A stretch of 5,132 nucleotides of DNA from Firmicutes bacterium UBA7523. Its GTDB lineage: Bacteria > Bacillota > Dethiobacteria > Dethiobacterales > Dethiobacteraceae. The position numbers were made by a program, and so were the translations under genes. The stretch is from the NCBI GenBank assembly GCA_002479415.1, contig DLMZ01000018.1:1-5132 (forward strand). Reading direction: 5' to 3'. Under the pieces are notes generated by a model. The model was not told where the DNA came from. It made no database searches and saw only the letters and a program-made list of their open reading frames with translations. Shown here piece by piece: positions 1-5,132 of the stretch; position 1 is the stretch's first letter, and every line of letters begins with the position of its first letter.

Positions 1-31
1 TGTGGGTATTATTTTCCGCTTACAAACAAGT

Positions 32-58
32 AACCACGGGATTATTACCGTGGTTTTT
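32..58 (+). terminator. Rho-independent terminator of an upstream gene outside the window
   Basis: An 8-bp perfect stem (AACCACGG at 32-39 with CCGTGGTT at 48-55) closes an 8-base loop and runs into TTTTT at 54-58, the classic intrinsic terminator shape on the plus strand. It presumably ends a rightward gene lying left of the window. One frame from base 1 reaches a TAA at 31-33, right at the hairpin, but ten codons are too few to identify a gene. The opposite strand lacks an equally good T run after the stem, so I read it as plus-strand. Confidence 0.7.
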
Positions 59-87
59 ATTCATAATGTGTCCACATGCTGATAACT

Positions 88-115
88 TTTACAATCAATT
101 AATTCAGGGTATTTT
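88..115 (+). promoter_or_regulatory. Candidate sigma-A promoter for the LRR gene
   Basis: TTTACA at 88-93 matches the -35 consensus at 5 of 6 bases. TATTTT at 110-115, 16 bases further on, matches the -10 at 4 of 6. Transcription would begin near 122, giving a leader of about 120 bases that includes the small reading frame at 169-198. An alternative is the TATGAT at 207-212, but it has no good -35 and would start transcription almost on top of the ribosome binding site. Both are pattern matches in AT-rich DNA and therefore weak. Confidence 0.3.
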
Positions 116-168
116 AAGTTGAGTATAGAAATACCTATGCAGGAAGTAAGTGGGAAAGGGGAGAATAT

Positions 169-198
169 ATGACATCATCGGTGTGTTTTGAGTTTTAG
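169..198 (+). other. Possible 9-codon leader reading frame (MTSSVCFEF) before the LRR gene
   Basis: An ATG at 169 follows a good Shine-Dalgarno (GGGGAG, 158-163) with a 5-base gap. It opens nine codons ending in TAG at 196-198, 45 bases before the LRR start. The peptide would be MTSSVCFEF. It has no run of a single amino acid that would suggest a classical attenuator, and I see no paired terminator/antiterminator stems behind it. What is seen is the SD plus ATG. That it is translated or regulates the next gene is speculation, since purine-rich stretches before an ATG arise by chance. Confidence 0.2.
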
Positions 199-229
199 CT
201 TTGTAGTATGATTTTTCAGTAATGCGACA

Positions 230-236
230 GGGGGAG
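230..236 (+). promoter_or_regulatory. Ribosome binding site fixing the LRR gene start
   Basis: GGGGGAG at 230-236 lies 7 bases before the ATG at 244. A second in-frame ATG at 298 would place its methionine directly in front of the signal-peptide lysines, but has only a poor AGAG-type match in front of it (about 282-287). The site therefore favours the 244 start, which gives the protein a long 22-residue charged N-terminal lead before the hydrophobic signal core. Confidence 0.65.
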
Positions 237-243
237 ATAGAAA

Positions 244-1770
244 ATGAGTAATATTAAAAAAGCCGACAGCATTTTTTGCAAAAGAGATAAAAATATAATG
301 AAAAAAAGAGTTTATATCATTATTGTGTTGGCGGTTACCATGCAGTTCAACAGTTTATTTCTGCAAAAAAGTGTAGCTTTCAATAGCTATTCTAATCATA
401 AAGAAACGGAGGTGCTTATATCATATAACCACATAGTTAAGTTTGTAGATCCAGCTATTGAAAAGGCTGTACGGGAGTTGATATGCAGGCCTCACGGTTA
501 TATAACTCGCGGTGAAGTGTCCGTAATAAGCGAAATAGCTATTGAAAATGAACAAATAAGAAAATTAGATGATTTAAAGTTGTTTACCAACCTAAAAGGA
601 CTGTATATAAATTCTTGCGAACTCAGTGATATTAGTGCAATATCCGGCTTAATTGATTTAACATCATTGGGTTTAAAAAAGAATAGAATAAGTGACATCA
701 GCCCGATTTCTTCCTTGACAAATTTAAAATATTTGAATCTCGAAAACAACCAAATTAAAGATATAAGTACGTTATCAAGTTTGACAAATCTCGAAACAAT
801 TTTTTTGGCTGGCAACCAAATCAGCGATATTAGCCCTGTATCTGGCTTGGCAAATTTAAAATTGTTAGATTTAGATGGCAATAGAATCAGTGACATTAGT
901 GTTTTGTCTAGATTTGTTGGTTTAAAATTGGAGCACTTGGGTTTAGGAGGCAACCAAGTCTGTGATATTAGTGTTGTTTCGGGCTTGAGGAGCTTAACAT
1001 CCTTGTGTCTAACTCAGAATAGAATAAATAATATCGATGCCATATCTGGCCTGACAGACTTAAGATTCTTGGATCTGGCATTAAACCAAATCAGCGATAT
1101 TAGTGCTGTCTCAGGCTTGACCAACTTGCTTACACTTGATTTAGTTTTTAATAATATAAGTGATATCAGCGCCTTGTCGAGCTTAAAGAATTTAGACACG
1201 CTGTGGTTATCAGACAACAAGATTAAAAATATTGATGCTGTTTCCAATCTAACAAGCTTGAAGCAATTATCTCTGGACAATAACGAAATTAGTGATATAG
1301 GTGCTTTGTCGGGCTTGAAAAATTTACATACACTGACTTTGACCGGCAATCCAATTACTGATTATTCTCCAACTTTTCATTTGCCGAATTTAGTTCGTCC
1401 AGAGTATAATATTCATCTGCAGTTATATAATAGTCAAGCATTTGTAAACGGTATGGCAGTAAGGTTAGCTCAACATCCTGTGCTCCAAAATAACAGAATA
1501 ATTGTTCCTTTTAGATTTTTAGGAGAGTCATTAGGGGCAGAAGTGTTTTGGGAAGAGTCGACAAGAACAGTTAAGTATAAAAAAGCGCATGTTGAAATAC
1601 AGTTACAGATAGACAATGACACTGCATTAGTTAACGGTACGGCATTTAAGCTTGATGCTGCTCCTCAGATTATAAATAATGTAACTATGGTTCCCTTAAG
1701 ATTTATTGGAGAGGCCTTGGCCCTTGAGGTAATCTGGGTAAAAGAAGAAAAGAGCATTATTATAAAATAA
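244..1770 (+). CDS. Exported leucine-rich-repeat protein with C-terminal copper amine oxidase N-like (stalk) domain
   Basis: 508 residues. After a basic lead (IMKKR, 18-22) comes a hydrophobic core at about 23-41 and a possible signal peptidase site after SVA (43-45), so export is expected. Residues 65-110 resemble the alpha-helical cap that precedes LRR domains in clostridial internalin-like proteins (VDPAIEKAVREL, then YITRGEV). Twelve repeats of the type LxxLxxLxLxxNxIxDIxx fill 111-376; all are 22 residues except the sixth (24). Residues about 392-508 match the Cu_amine_oxidN1 stalk domain as two half-repeats, each with VNG, a VPFRFLGE or VPLRFIGE motif and a following W. This domain has no oxidase catalytic residues; in Firmicutes it is typically an accessory module of surface or secreted proteins. 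No LPXTG signal, SLH domain or C-terminal membrane helix is visible, so the protein is either released or held non-covalently. LRR domains usually bind proteins or glycans; the partner is unknown. The gene looks monocistronic, is more AT-rich than the neighbouring pfl genes, and converges on them. Confidence 0.9.
   Translation: MSNIKKADSIFCKRDKNIMKKRVYIIIVLAVTMQFNSLFLQKSVAFNSYSNHKETEVLISYNHIVKFVDPAIEKAVRELICRPHGYITRGEVSVISEIAIENEQIRKLDDLKLFTNLKGLYINSCELSDISAISGLIDLTSLGLKKNRISDISPISSLTNLKYLNLENNQIKDISTLSSLTNLETIFLAGNQISDISPVSGLANLKLLDLDGNRISDISVLSRFVGLKLEHLGLGGNQVCDISVVSGLRSLTSLCLTQNRINNIDAISGLTDLRFLDLALNQISDISAVSGLTNLLTLDLVFNNISDISALSSLKNLDTLWLSDNKIKNIDAVSNLTSLKQLSLDNNEISDIGALSGLKNLHTLTLTGNPITDYSPTFHLPNLVRPEYNIHLQLYNSQAFVNGMAVRLAQHPVLQNNRIIVPFRFLGESLGAEVFWEESTRTVKYKKAHVEIQLQIDNDTALVNGTAFKLDAAPQIINNVTMVPLRFIGEALALEVIWVKEEKSIIIK
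574..1371 (+). repeat. Tandem array of twelve about 66-bp units encoding the LRR domain
   Basis: Twelve tandem coding units run from residue 111 to 376 of the LRR protein. Eleven are 66 bp; unit six (904-975) is 72 bp and adds two residues near LKLEHL. The units have diverged at the DNA level. One 20-base stretch (aaccaaatcagcgatattag) is nevertheless identical at 814-833 and 1084-1103, exactly 270 bp apart, which is four units plus the 6-bp insertion. This suggests relatively recent unit duplication or gene conversion. The array also creates long open frames on the opposite strand, which are not genes. Confidence 0.85.
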
Positions 1771-1789
1771 TAAGCAGACTGTAGACAAC

Positions 1790-1836
1790 ACGTATGCTGA
1801 AAGGCTAGTCTAAAGTCCGGAGGCATCGGCATACGT
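1790..1836. repeat. Interrupted inverted repeat between convergent genes, possibly a weak terminator
   Basis: ACGTATGCTGA (1790-1800) pairs with TCGGCATACGT (1826-1836) through 11 pairs, one of them G-T, around a 25-base loop. It sits in the 107-bp gap between the LRR gene and pflA, where each strand needs a terminator. Neither side has a proper T run: the plus strand continues TTATTATAC, the minus strand GTTGTCTAC. The loop is long for an intrinsic terminator. It could be a weak bidirectional stop, an mRNA 3'-end structure, or the remnant of a small mobile repeat. No better terminator for either gene is visible. Confidence 0.45.
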
Positions 1837-1877
1837 TATTATACATGCAGTGTCATTGGCAAACAAATCTACCTGTT

Positions 1878-2606
1878 TTATGAGGAAGTCCGCTGGTTTA
1901 TGGATGTTTGAATATGTGCATACATAGATTTTATAACTGAATCAGAGCATTCGTCAAAATCCTTAAAGGGGAAGTCCAAACCCATCTCTTGGTATTTTAA
2001 AGTGCAAAGCTTTTTAAAAGGAAGCAGCTCAAGTTTCCGTAGGTTTGAAAACTGTGAAGCAATCGCTGCGATATCCATAATATATTCTTTTTTGGCGGTT
2101 AATTCCGGGATAACAACATGGCGGATCCATAGAGGAACACTTAGCTTTTCTGTAAGCTTAAGAAACTCTATCACAGCAGACAAGCTTGCTTTAGTATAGC
2201 GGAGATACTCCTGGTCATTGGAGAATTTCAAGTCACAGATAACCAGATCAGTGTGGCGCAAGATTTTGCTTGCGCCTTTTTTGCTGCCAATTCCTGAAGT
2301 ATCCAAAGATGTGCTGATTCCATTTTCCTTCAGGCAGCGAAACAGCTCGGAAACAAATTGCCACTGCAGCAGAGGCTCTCCGCCGGAAACGGTAACTCCG
2401 CCGTTTTCAGCAAAATAAGGTTTATAACGCAAGATTTTTTCTATAACCTCTTCCACACTGTATTCTGTTCCGCCGGCCGTATCCCACGTGTCGGGATTGT
2501 GGCAATAAGAGCAGCGTAGGGGACATCCCTGCAGAAAAACAACAAAACGCAACCCTGGCCCGTCAACTGCCCCCAAGCTTTGAAAGGAATGAATTCGCCC
2601 TTTCAT
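1878..2606 (-). CDS. pflA: Pyruvate formate-lyase activating enzyme (radical SAM)
   Basis: 242 residues, close to the 246 of E. coli PflA. This cytoplasmic radical SAM enzyme uses a [4Fe-4S] cluster and S-adenosylmethionine to abstract hydrogen from the C-terminal glycine of PflB, leaving the glycyl radical. The cluster motif CxxxCxxC is C28, C32, C35 (GCPLRCSYCHNPDTW), preceded by the typical VDGPGLR (14-20). SGGEP (74-78) binds SAM. LDTSG (101-105), DLK (125-127) and WIRHVV (160-165) match the other conserved blocks. One block departs from the usual LLPYH: it reads LLPFKKLC (194-201), with lysine at 198 where E. coli has His202. The start ATG overlaps the pflB stop by one base (TAATG), and GAGGT lies 6 bases upstream inside the end of pflB, so translation is probably coupled. 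The neighbour upstream is its substrate, which makes the assignment firm. Confidence 0.95.
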   Translation of the reverse strand: MKGRIHSFQSLGAVDGPGLRFVVFLQGCPLRCSYCHNPDTWDTAGGTEYSVEEVIEKILRYKPYFAENGGVTVSGGEPLLQWQFVSELFRCLKENGISTSLDTSGIGSKKGASKILRHTDLVICDLKFSNDQEYLRYTKASLSAVIEFLKLTEKLSVPLWIRHVVIPELTAKKEYIMDIAAIASQFSNLRKLELLPFKKLCTLKYQEMGLDFPFKDFDECSDSVIKSMYAHIQTSINQRTSS

Positions 2607-4843
2607 TACATTACCTCATGGAATGTTCTGGATATAACCTCTAACTGCTGCTGTTTTGATAGTTTGTGAAAATTAACAGCATAGCCCGATACACGTATAG
2701 TCAGATTAGGATGCTGTTCCGGATTTTGATATGCATCCATTAAGGTTTCTCTGTTTAACACATTTACATTTAGATGATGCGCCTTCTGCGAAAAGTAACC
2801 GTCGAGAATAGATACTAGGTTGCGGTATTGCTCTTCATCATTACCGCCCAAGGCTTTTGGCACTATGGAAATGGTGTTTGAGATACCGTCTTTGCAACAT
2901 GAATACGGCAATTTGGCAACAGAGTTTAAGGAAGCAAGAGCACCATGCTTTTCGCGGTTGTGCATTGGATTTGCCCCGGGAGCAAAAGGCTCGCCTGCTT
3001 TTCTTCCATCGGGGGTAGAGCCCGTTTTCTTGCCATAGACTACATTCGAAGTGATAGTCAAAATCGAGAGGGTATGCTGTGCATTCCTATAAGTTGGTAT
3101 TTTCTCCAGCGCTTCCAAAAAAAGCTGAATTTGTTCCTTTGCAATGCTGTCTACACGGTCATCATCATTTCCGAAGGCGGGGTAGTCTCCGGTAATTTCG
3201 TAATCAGTGATTAGCCCCGAATCGTCACGGATACAACGAACTTTAGCATATTTTATGGCGGATAGAGAATCGGTCATAACTGATAATCCTGCTATTCCAA
3301 AGGCCATGAAGCGGCGAACAAAAGTATCATGCAAAGCCATCTGTATCTTTTCATAGGCGTATTTGTCATGCATATAGTGGATGATGTTCATTGCCTTAAC
3401 ATAAGTTTCGGCAAGCCAGTTGCGGTAAGGCTCCATGAGCTCAAGAACTTTATCGTATTGCAGATATTCCCCTTCATAGGGCAAGTATGACGGACCGATT
3501 TGTTTGCCGCATAACTCATCACGCCCGCCGTTTATACTCATCAGCAAAAGTTTCGGAAGGTTTACCCTGGCACCGAAAAATTGCATATCTTTGCCTACCC
3601 TCATAGCTGATACGCAACAGGCAATCGCATAATCATCACCAAATTCTAGGCGCATGATATCATCGTTTTCATACTGGATAGAATCTGTGTCGCAAGAAAC
3701 CTTGGCGGCAAAGCGCTTAAAGTTATTGGGAAGCTGCTCCGACCAGAGAATAGTAAGATTGGGCTCCGGCGAAGATCCTAGATTATATAATGTTTGCAGA
3801 AACCGATAGGAGTTTTTGGTCACAAGCGTTCTGCCGTCTTCTCCCATGCCTCCCACTGCCTCGGTTATCCACATGGGATCACCGGCGAAAAGCTCGTTAT
3901 ACTCAGGCGTGCGCAGGTGTCTTTCCATGCGCAGCTTGATGATAAAATCATCCACAATCTCCTGAGCATGCTCTTCATCTAAAACGCCATTTTTCAAATC
4001 TCGTTCAAAATAAATATCCAAAAAGGTGCTGACTCTTCCCAAACTCATAGCTGCACCGTTTTGCTCCTTGGTTGCGCCCAAATAGGCGAAATATATCCAT
4101 TGTACTGCTTCTTTTGCATTATGGGCAGGTCTTGATATATCGTAACCGTACATAGCTGCCATTTCTTTAAGATATCCCAGGAATGCAATTTGCTGATATA
4201 ATTCTTCCAGCAGGCGAATCTGCTCCGTATTTAAATCCTCTTTTCCTATTGTCTCTTGATCTTTTTGCTTTTCCTCAATAAGACGATCAACGCCATAAAG
4301 AGCTACTCTGCGGTAATCACCGATGATACGCCCTCTTCCGTAAGCATCAGGCAGCCCTGTTATAATTCCGCTGCGGCGCGCAGCTTTGATTTCATCTGTA
4401 TAAGCTCGAAAAACCCCGTCATTGTGGGTTGTCCTATAGCGGAATTCGTTTTCGACTTTTTCCGACAGCTTATAACCGTAGGCTTCGCATGCTCTGCGGG
4501 TCATTGTCAGTCCGCCAAAAGGATTTACGCCTCTTTTTAAAGGGCCATCTGTCTGAAGACCCACTATAATCTCACTATCCTTGTCTAAATAACCGGGGGC
4601 ATAGCTTGTCAAAGAGCTAACATTATGAGTATCGATATCGAGAACTCCTCCTGATGCTCTTTCCTGCTGCTGCAGTTTATTCAGCTTATCCATTAGCTTT
4701 GTTGTACGCTCTGTCGCGCCGGAAAGAAAAGCCTCATTCCCTTCATAAGGCGTATAATTTGCCTGAATAAAGTTTCTAACATCGATTGTATTCTGCCAGT
4801 TTTCACCCGCAAATCCTCTCCATTCCAGACTACTTTTGCTCAT
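2606..4843 (-). CDS. pflB: Pyruvate formate-lyase (formate C-acetyltransferase)
   Basis: 745 residues from the ATG at 4843 (E. coli: 760). This cytoplasmic glycyl radical enzyme converts pyruvate and CoA to acetyl-CoA and formate in anaerobic fermentation. Residues counted from that ATG: the adjacent active-site cysteines C409-C410 lie in IACCVSAM (E. coli C418-C419, IACCVSPM). The radical glycine is G720 in RVSGYAVNF (E. coli G734). Pyruvate-pocket residues are present as the arginine in [11 protein letters not shown] (about 170-180), W325 in DPMWITEA and R426 in FFGARVNL. The CC pair and the RVSGYA context separate true PFL from glycerol dehydratase and other glycyl radical enzymes, which have one cysteine. 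An in-frame TTG one codon earlier (4846) is also possible; the AGGAGG lies 7 bases from the TTG and 10 from the ATG. It is followed directly by pflA. No focA-type formate channel or stand-by glycyl-radical protein is in the window. The frame is intact and complete. Confidence 0.97.
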   Translation of the reverse strand: MSKSSLEWRGFAGENWQNTIDVRNFIQANYTPYEGNEAFLSGATERTTKLMDKLNKLQQQERASGGVLDIDTHNVSSLTSYAPGYLDKDSEIIVGLQTDGPLKRGVNPFGGLTMTRRACEAYGYKLSEKVENEFRYRTTHNDGVFRAYTDEIKAARRSGIITGLPDAYGRGRIIGDYRRVALYGVDRLIEEKQKDQETIGKEDLNTEQIRLLEELYQQIAFLGYLKEMAAMYGYDISRPAHNAKEAVQWIYFAYLGATKEQNGAAMSLGRVSTFLDIYFERDLKNGVLDEEHAQEIVDDFIIKLRMERHLRTPEYNELFAGDPMWITEAVGGMGEDGRTLVTKNSYRFLQTLYNLGSSPEPNLTILWSEQLPNNFKRFAAKVSCDTDSIQYENDDIMRLEFGDDYAIACCVSAMRVGKDMQFFGARVNLPKLLLMSINGGRDELCGKQIGPSYLPYEGEYLQYDKVLELMEPYRNWLAETYVKAMNIIHYMHDKYAYEKIQMALHDTFVRRFMAFGIAGLSVMTDSLSAIKYAKVRCIRDDSGLITDYEITGDYPAFGNDDDRVDSIAKEQIQLFLEALEKIPTYRNAQHTLSILTITSNVVYGKKTGSTPDGRKAGEPFAPGANPMHNREKHGALASLNSVAKLPYSCCKDGISNTISIVPKALGGNDEEQYRNLVSILDGYFSQKAHHLNVNVLNRETLMDAYQNPEQHPNLTIRVSGYAVNFHKLSKQQQLEVISRTFHEVM

Positions 4844-4853
4844 CAAATATTCG

Positions 4854-4859
4854 CCTCCT
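4854..4859 (-). promoter_or_regulatory. Ribosome binding site of pflB
   Basis: The minus strand reads AGGAGG here, a full anti-16S match. It is 10 bases from the ATG ending at 4843 and 7 bases from the TTG ending at 4846. Spacing slightly favours TTG while codon preference favours ATG; the choice alters the protein by one methionine only. Confidence 0.8.
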
Positions 4860-4903
4860 ATTATATTGAAGTATTTATTTTGCTTCTTTACTCAACAGCA
4901 TTG

Positions 4904-4912
4904 AATATATCA
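4904..4912 (-). promoter_or_regulatory. Candidate extended -10 promoter for pflBA
   Basis: The minus strand reads TGATATATT: an extended -10 (TGn) followed by TATATT, 5 of 6 to consensus. The region 17 bases upstream has no recognisable -35, as expected for an extended -10 promoter. Transcription would start near 4897 and leave a leader of about 50 bases before the AGGAGG. The TATAAT nearer the gene (about 4860-4865) abuts the ribosome binding site and is too close to serve. Position between a terminator and the gene supports it; otherwise this is pattern matching. Confidence 0.35.
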
Positions 4913-4996
4913 CTTCCACCGGATTGCATTTCTTATGCGATTGTGACAGTGAATACTCCCATGCGGCAGCCAGCTTCCAAGCATGTATCTATTTGA

Positions 4997-5033
4997 ATAA
5001 AAAAGGCAACAATTCGAATACTCGAATGTTGCC
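4997..5033 (-). terminator. Rho-independent terminator of a minus-strand gene right of the window
   Basis: On the minus strand GGCAACATTCGA (5033-5022) pairs with TCGAATTGTTGCC (5017-5005) across a 4-base loop. This gives 12 pairs with a single bulged A, followed at once by TTTTTT (5004-4999) and ATTC. The long GC-closed stem with a U tract is a strong intrinsic terminator. It should end a leftward transcript entering from beyond 5132 and insulate pflBA from it. No T run follows on the plus strand, so it is directional. Confidence 0.85.
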
Positions 5034-5053
5034 CAGACGGTCGGCTGATTACA

Positions 5054-5104
5054 GTTTTTATTCCACTGTGGTTTTCCCCACAATTATCCGTCAGGAATAA
5101 AAAC
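5054..5104. repeat. Perfect 11-bp inverted repeat with a nested 5-bp hairpin
   Basis: GTTTTTATTCC (5054-5064) is matched exactly by GGAATAAAAAC (5094-5104). Between them TGTGG (5067-5071) can pair with CCACA (5078-5082) around a 6-base loop. The element lies about 20 bases before the minus-strand terminator, in DNA with no recognisable gene. It lacks the T run of a terminator. It may be the 3' structured end of the neighbouring transcript, a binding site, or a small repeat element. The string GTTTTTATTC also follows the terminator hairpin at the left edge (53-62), which may be coincidence in AT-rich DNA. Confidence 0.5.
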
Positions 5105-5132
5105 ACATAATATGTTAATCTCAGTATATTAC

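Noticed and set aside
66..77. ATGTG-TC-CACAT palindrome as an operator
   Set aside because: Only five base pairs per arm and no match to a known operator; such short palindromes are common by chance.
498..1349. Two open frames on the minus strand (498-953 and 1014-1349) opposite the LRR gene
   Set aside because: They lie wholly antisense to a clear LRR gene, and their periodic composition mirrors the repeats. No ribosome binding site or recognisable domain.
1420..1770. A catalytic copper amine oxidase
   Set aside because: Only the N-terminal-type stalk domain is present; the catalytic domain with its topaquinone tyrosine and copper histidines is absent.
2606..4843. Glycerol dehydratase or another glycyl radical enzyme instead of PFL
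   Set aside because: The adjacent cysteine pair in IACCVSAM, the pyruvate-pocket tryptophan and the RVSGYAVNF radical site are those of true pyruvate formate-lyase.
4901..4914. FNR-type site (TTGA near ATCA) upstream of pflB
   Set aside because: The half-sites are one base too close and the second half is imperfect. It also overlaps the candidate -10, so the match is explained by AT-rich sequence.
4940..4955. Rex- or CRP-like TTGTGA half-site upstream of pflB
   Set aside because: TTGTGACAGTGAA has only one good half-site, with no inverted TCACAA at the required spacing.
4933..5130. Minus-strand frame of about 65 codons entering from the right edge and ending at 4933
   Set aside because: It reads straight through the strong terminator at 4997-5033 and gives no recognisable protein, so it is more likely a chance open frame.

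Overview
The window looks like chromosomal DNA from a low-GC Gram-positive anaerobe, most likely class Clostridia. Three things point that way: strong AGGAGG/GGGGGAG ribosome binding sites, a pflB-pflA fermentation operon, and a secreted leucine-rich-repeat protein ending in a copper-amine-oxidase-N-like (stalk) domain, a combination common in Clostridia and Paenibacillus. This is judged from protein style and base composition; I cannot name a genus.

Layout, left to right. Positions 1-243 hold no clear gene. There is a hairpin-plus-T-run terminator (32-58) for something lying left of the window, a weak candidate promoter (88-115), a possible 9-codon leader reading frame with its own Shine-Dalgarno (169-198), and the ribosome binding site of the next gene. 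Positions 244-1770 (+) encode a 508-residue exported protein with twelve internalin-type leucine-rich repeats and a C-terminal stalk domain. Positions 1771-1877 separate two convergent genes and contain an interrupted 11-bp inverted repeat. Positions 1878-2606 (-) encode pyruvate formate-lyase activating enzyme (PflA), and 2606-4843 (-) encode pyruvate formate-lyase (PflB). The two pfl genes share one base in a TAATG stop/start junction. Positions 4844-5132 hold the pflB ribosome binding site, a candidate extended -10 promoter, a strong minus-strand terminator for a gene beyond the right edge, and a second inverted repeat.

The two pfl genes work as one unit. PflA uses a [4Fe-4S] cluster and S-adenosylmethionine to place a radical on the C-terminal glycine of PflB. 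PflB then splits pyruvate with CoA into acetyl-CoA and formate during anaerobic sugar fermentation. The terminator at 4997-5033 and the promoter-like site after it suggest that pflBA is its own transcription unit. The LRR gene appears to be an unrelated, more AT-rich, single-gene unit that converges on it.

I found no convincing novel system. The items most worth a second look are the replacement in PflA of a usually conserved histidine (LPYH) by lysine, the short leader frame before the LRR gene, the one 24-residue repeat in an otherwise strict 22-residue LRR array, and the unexplained inverted repeats at 1790-1836 and 5054-5104.
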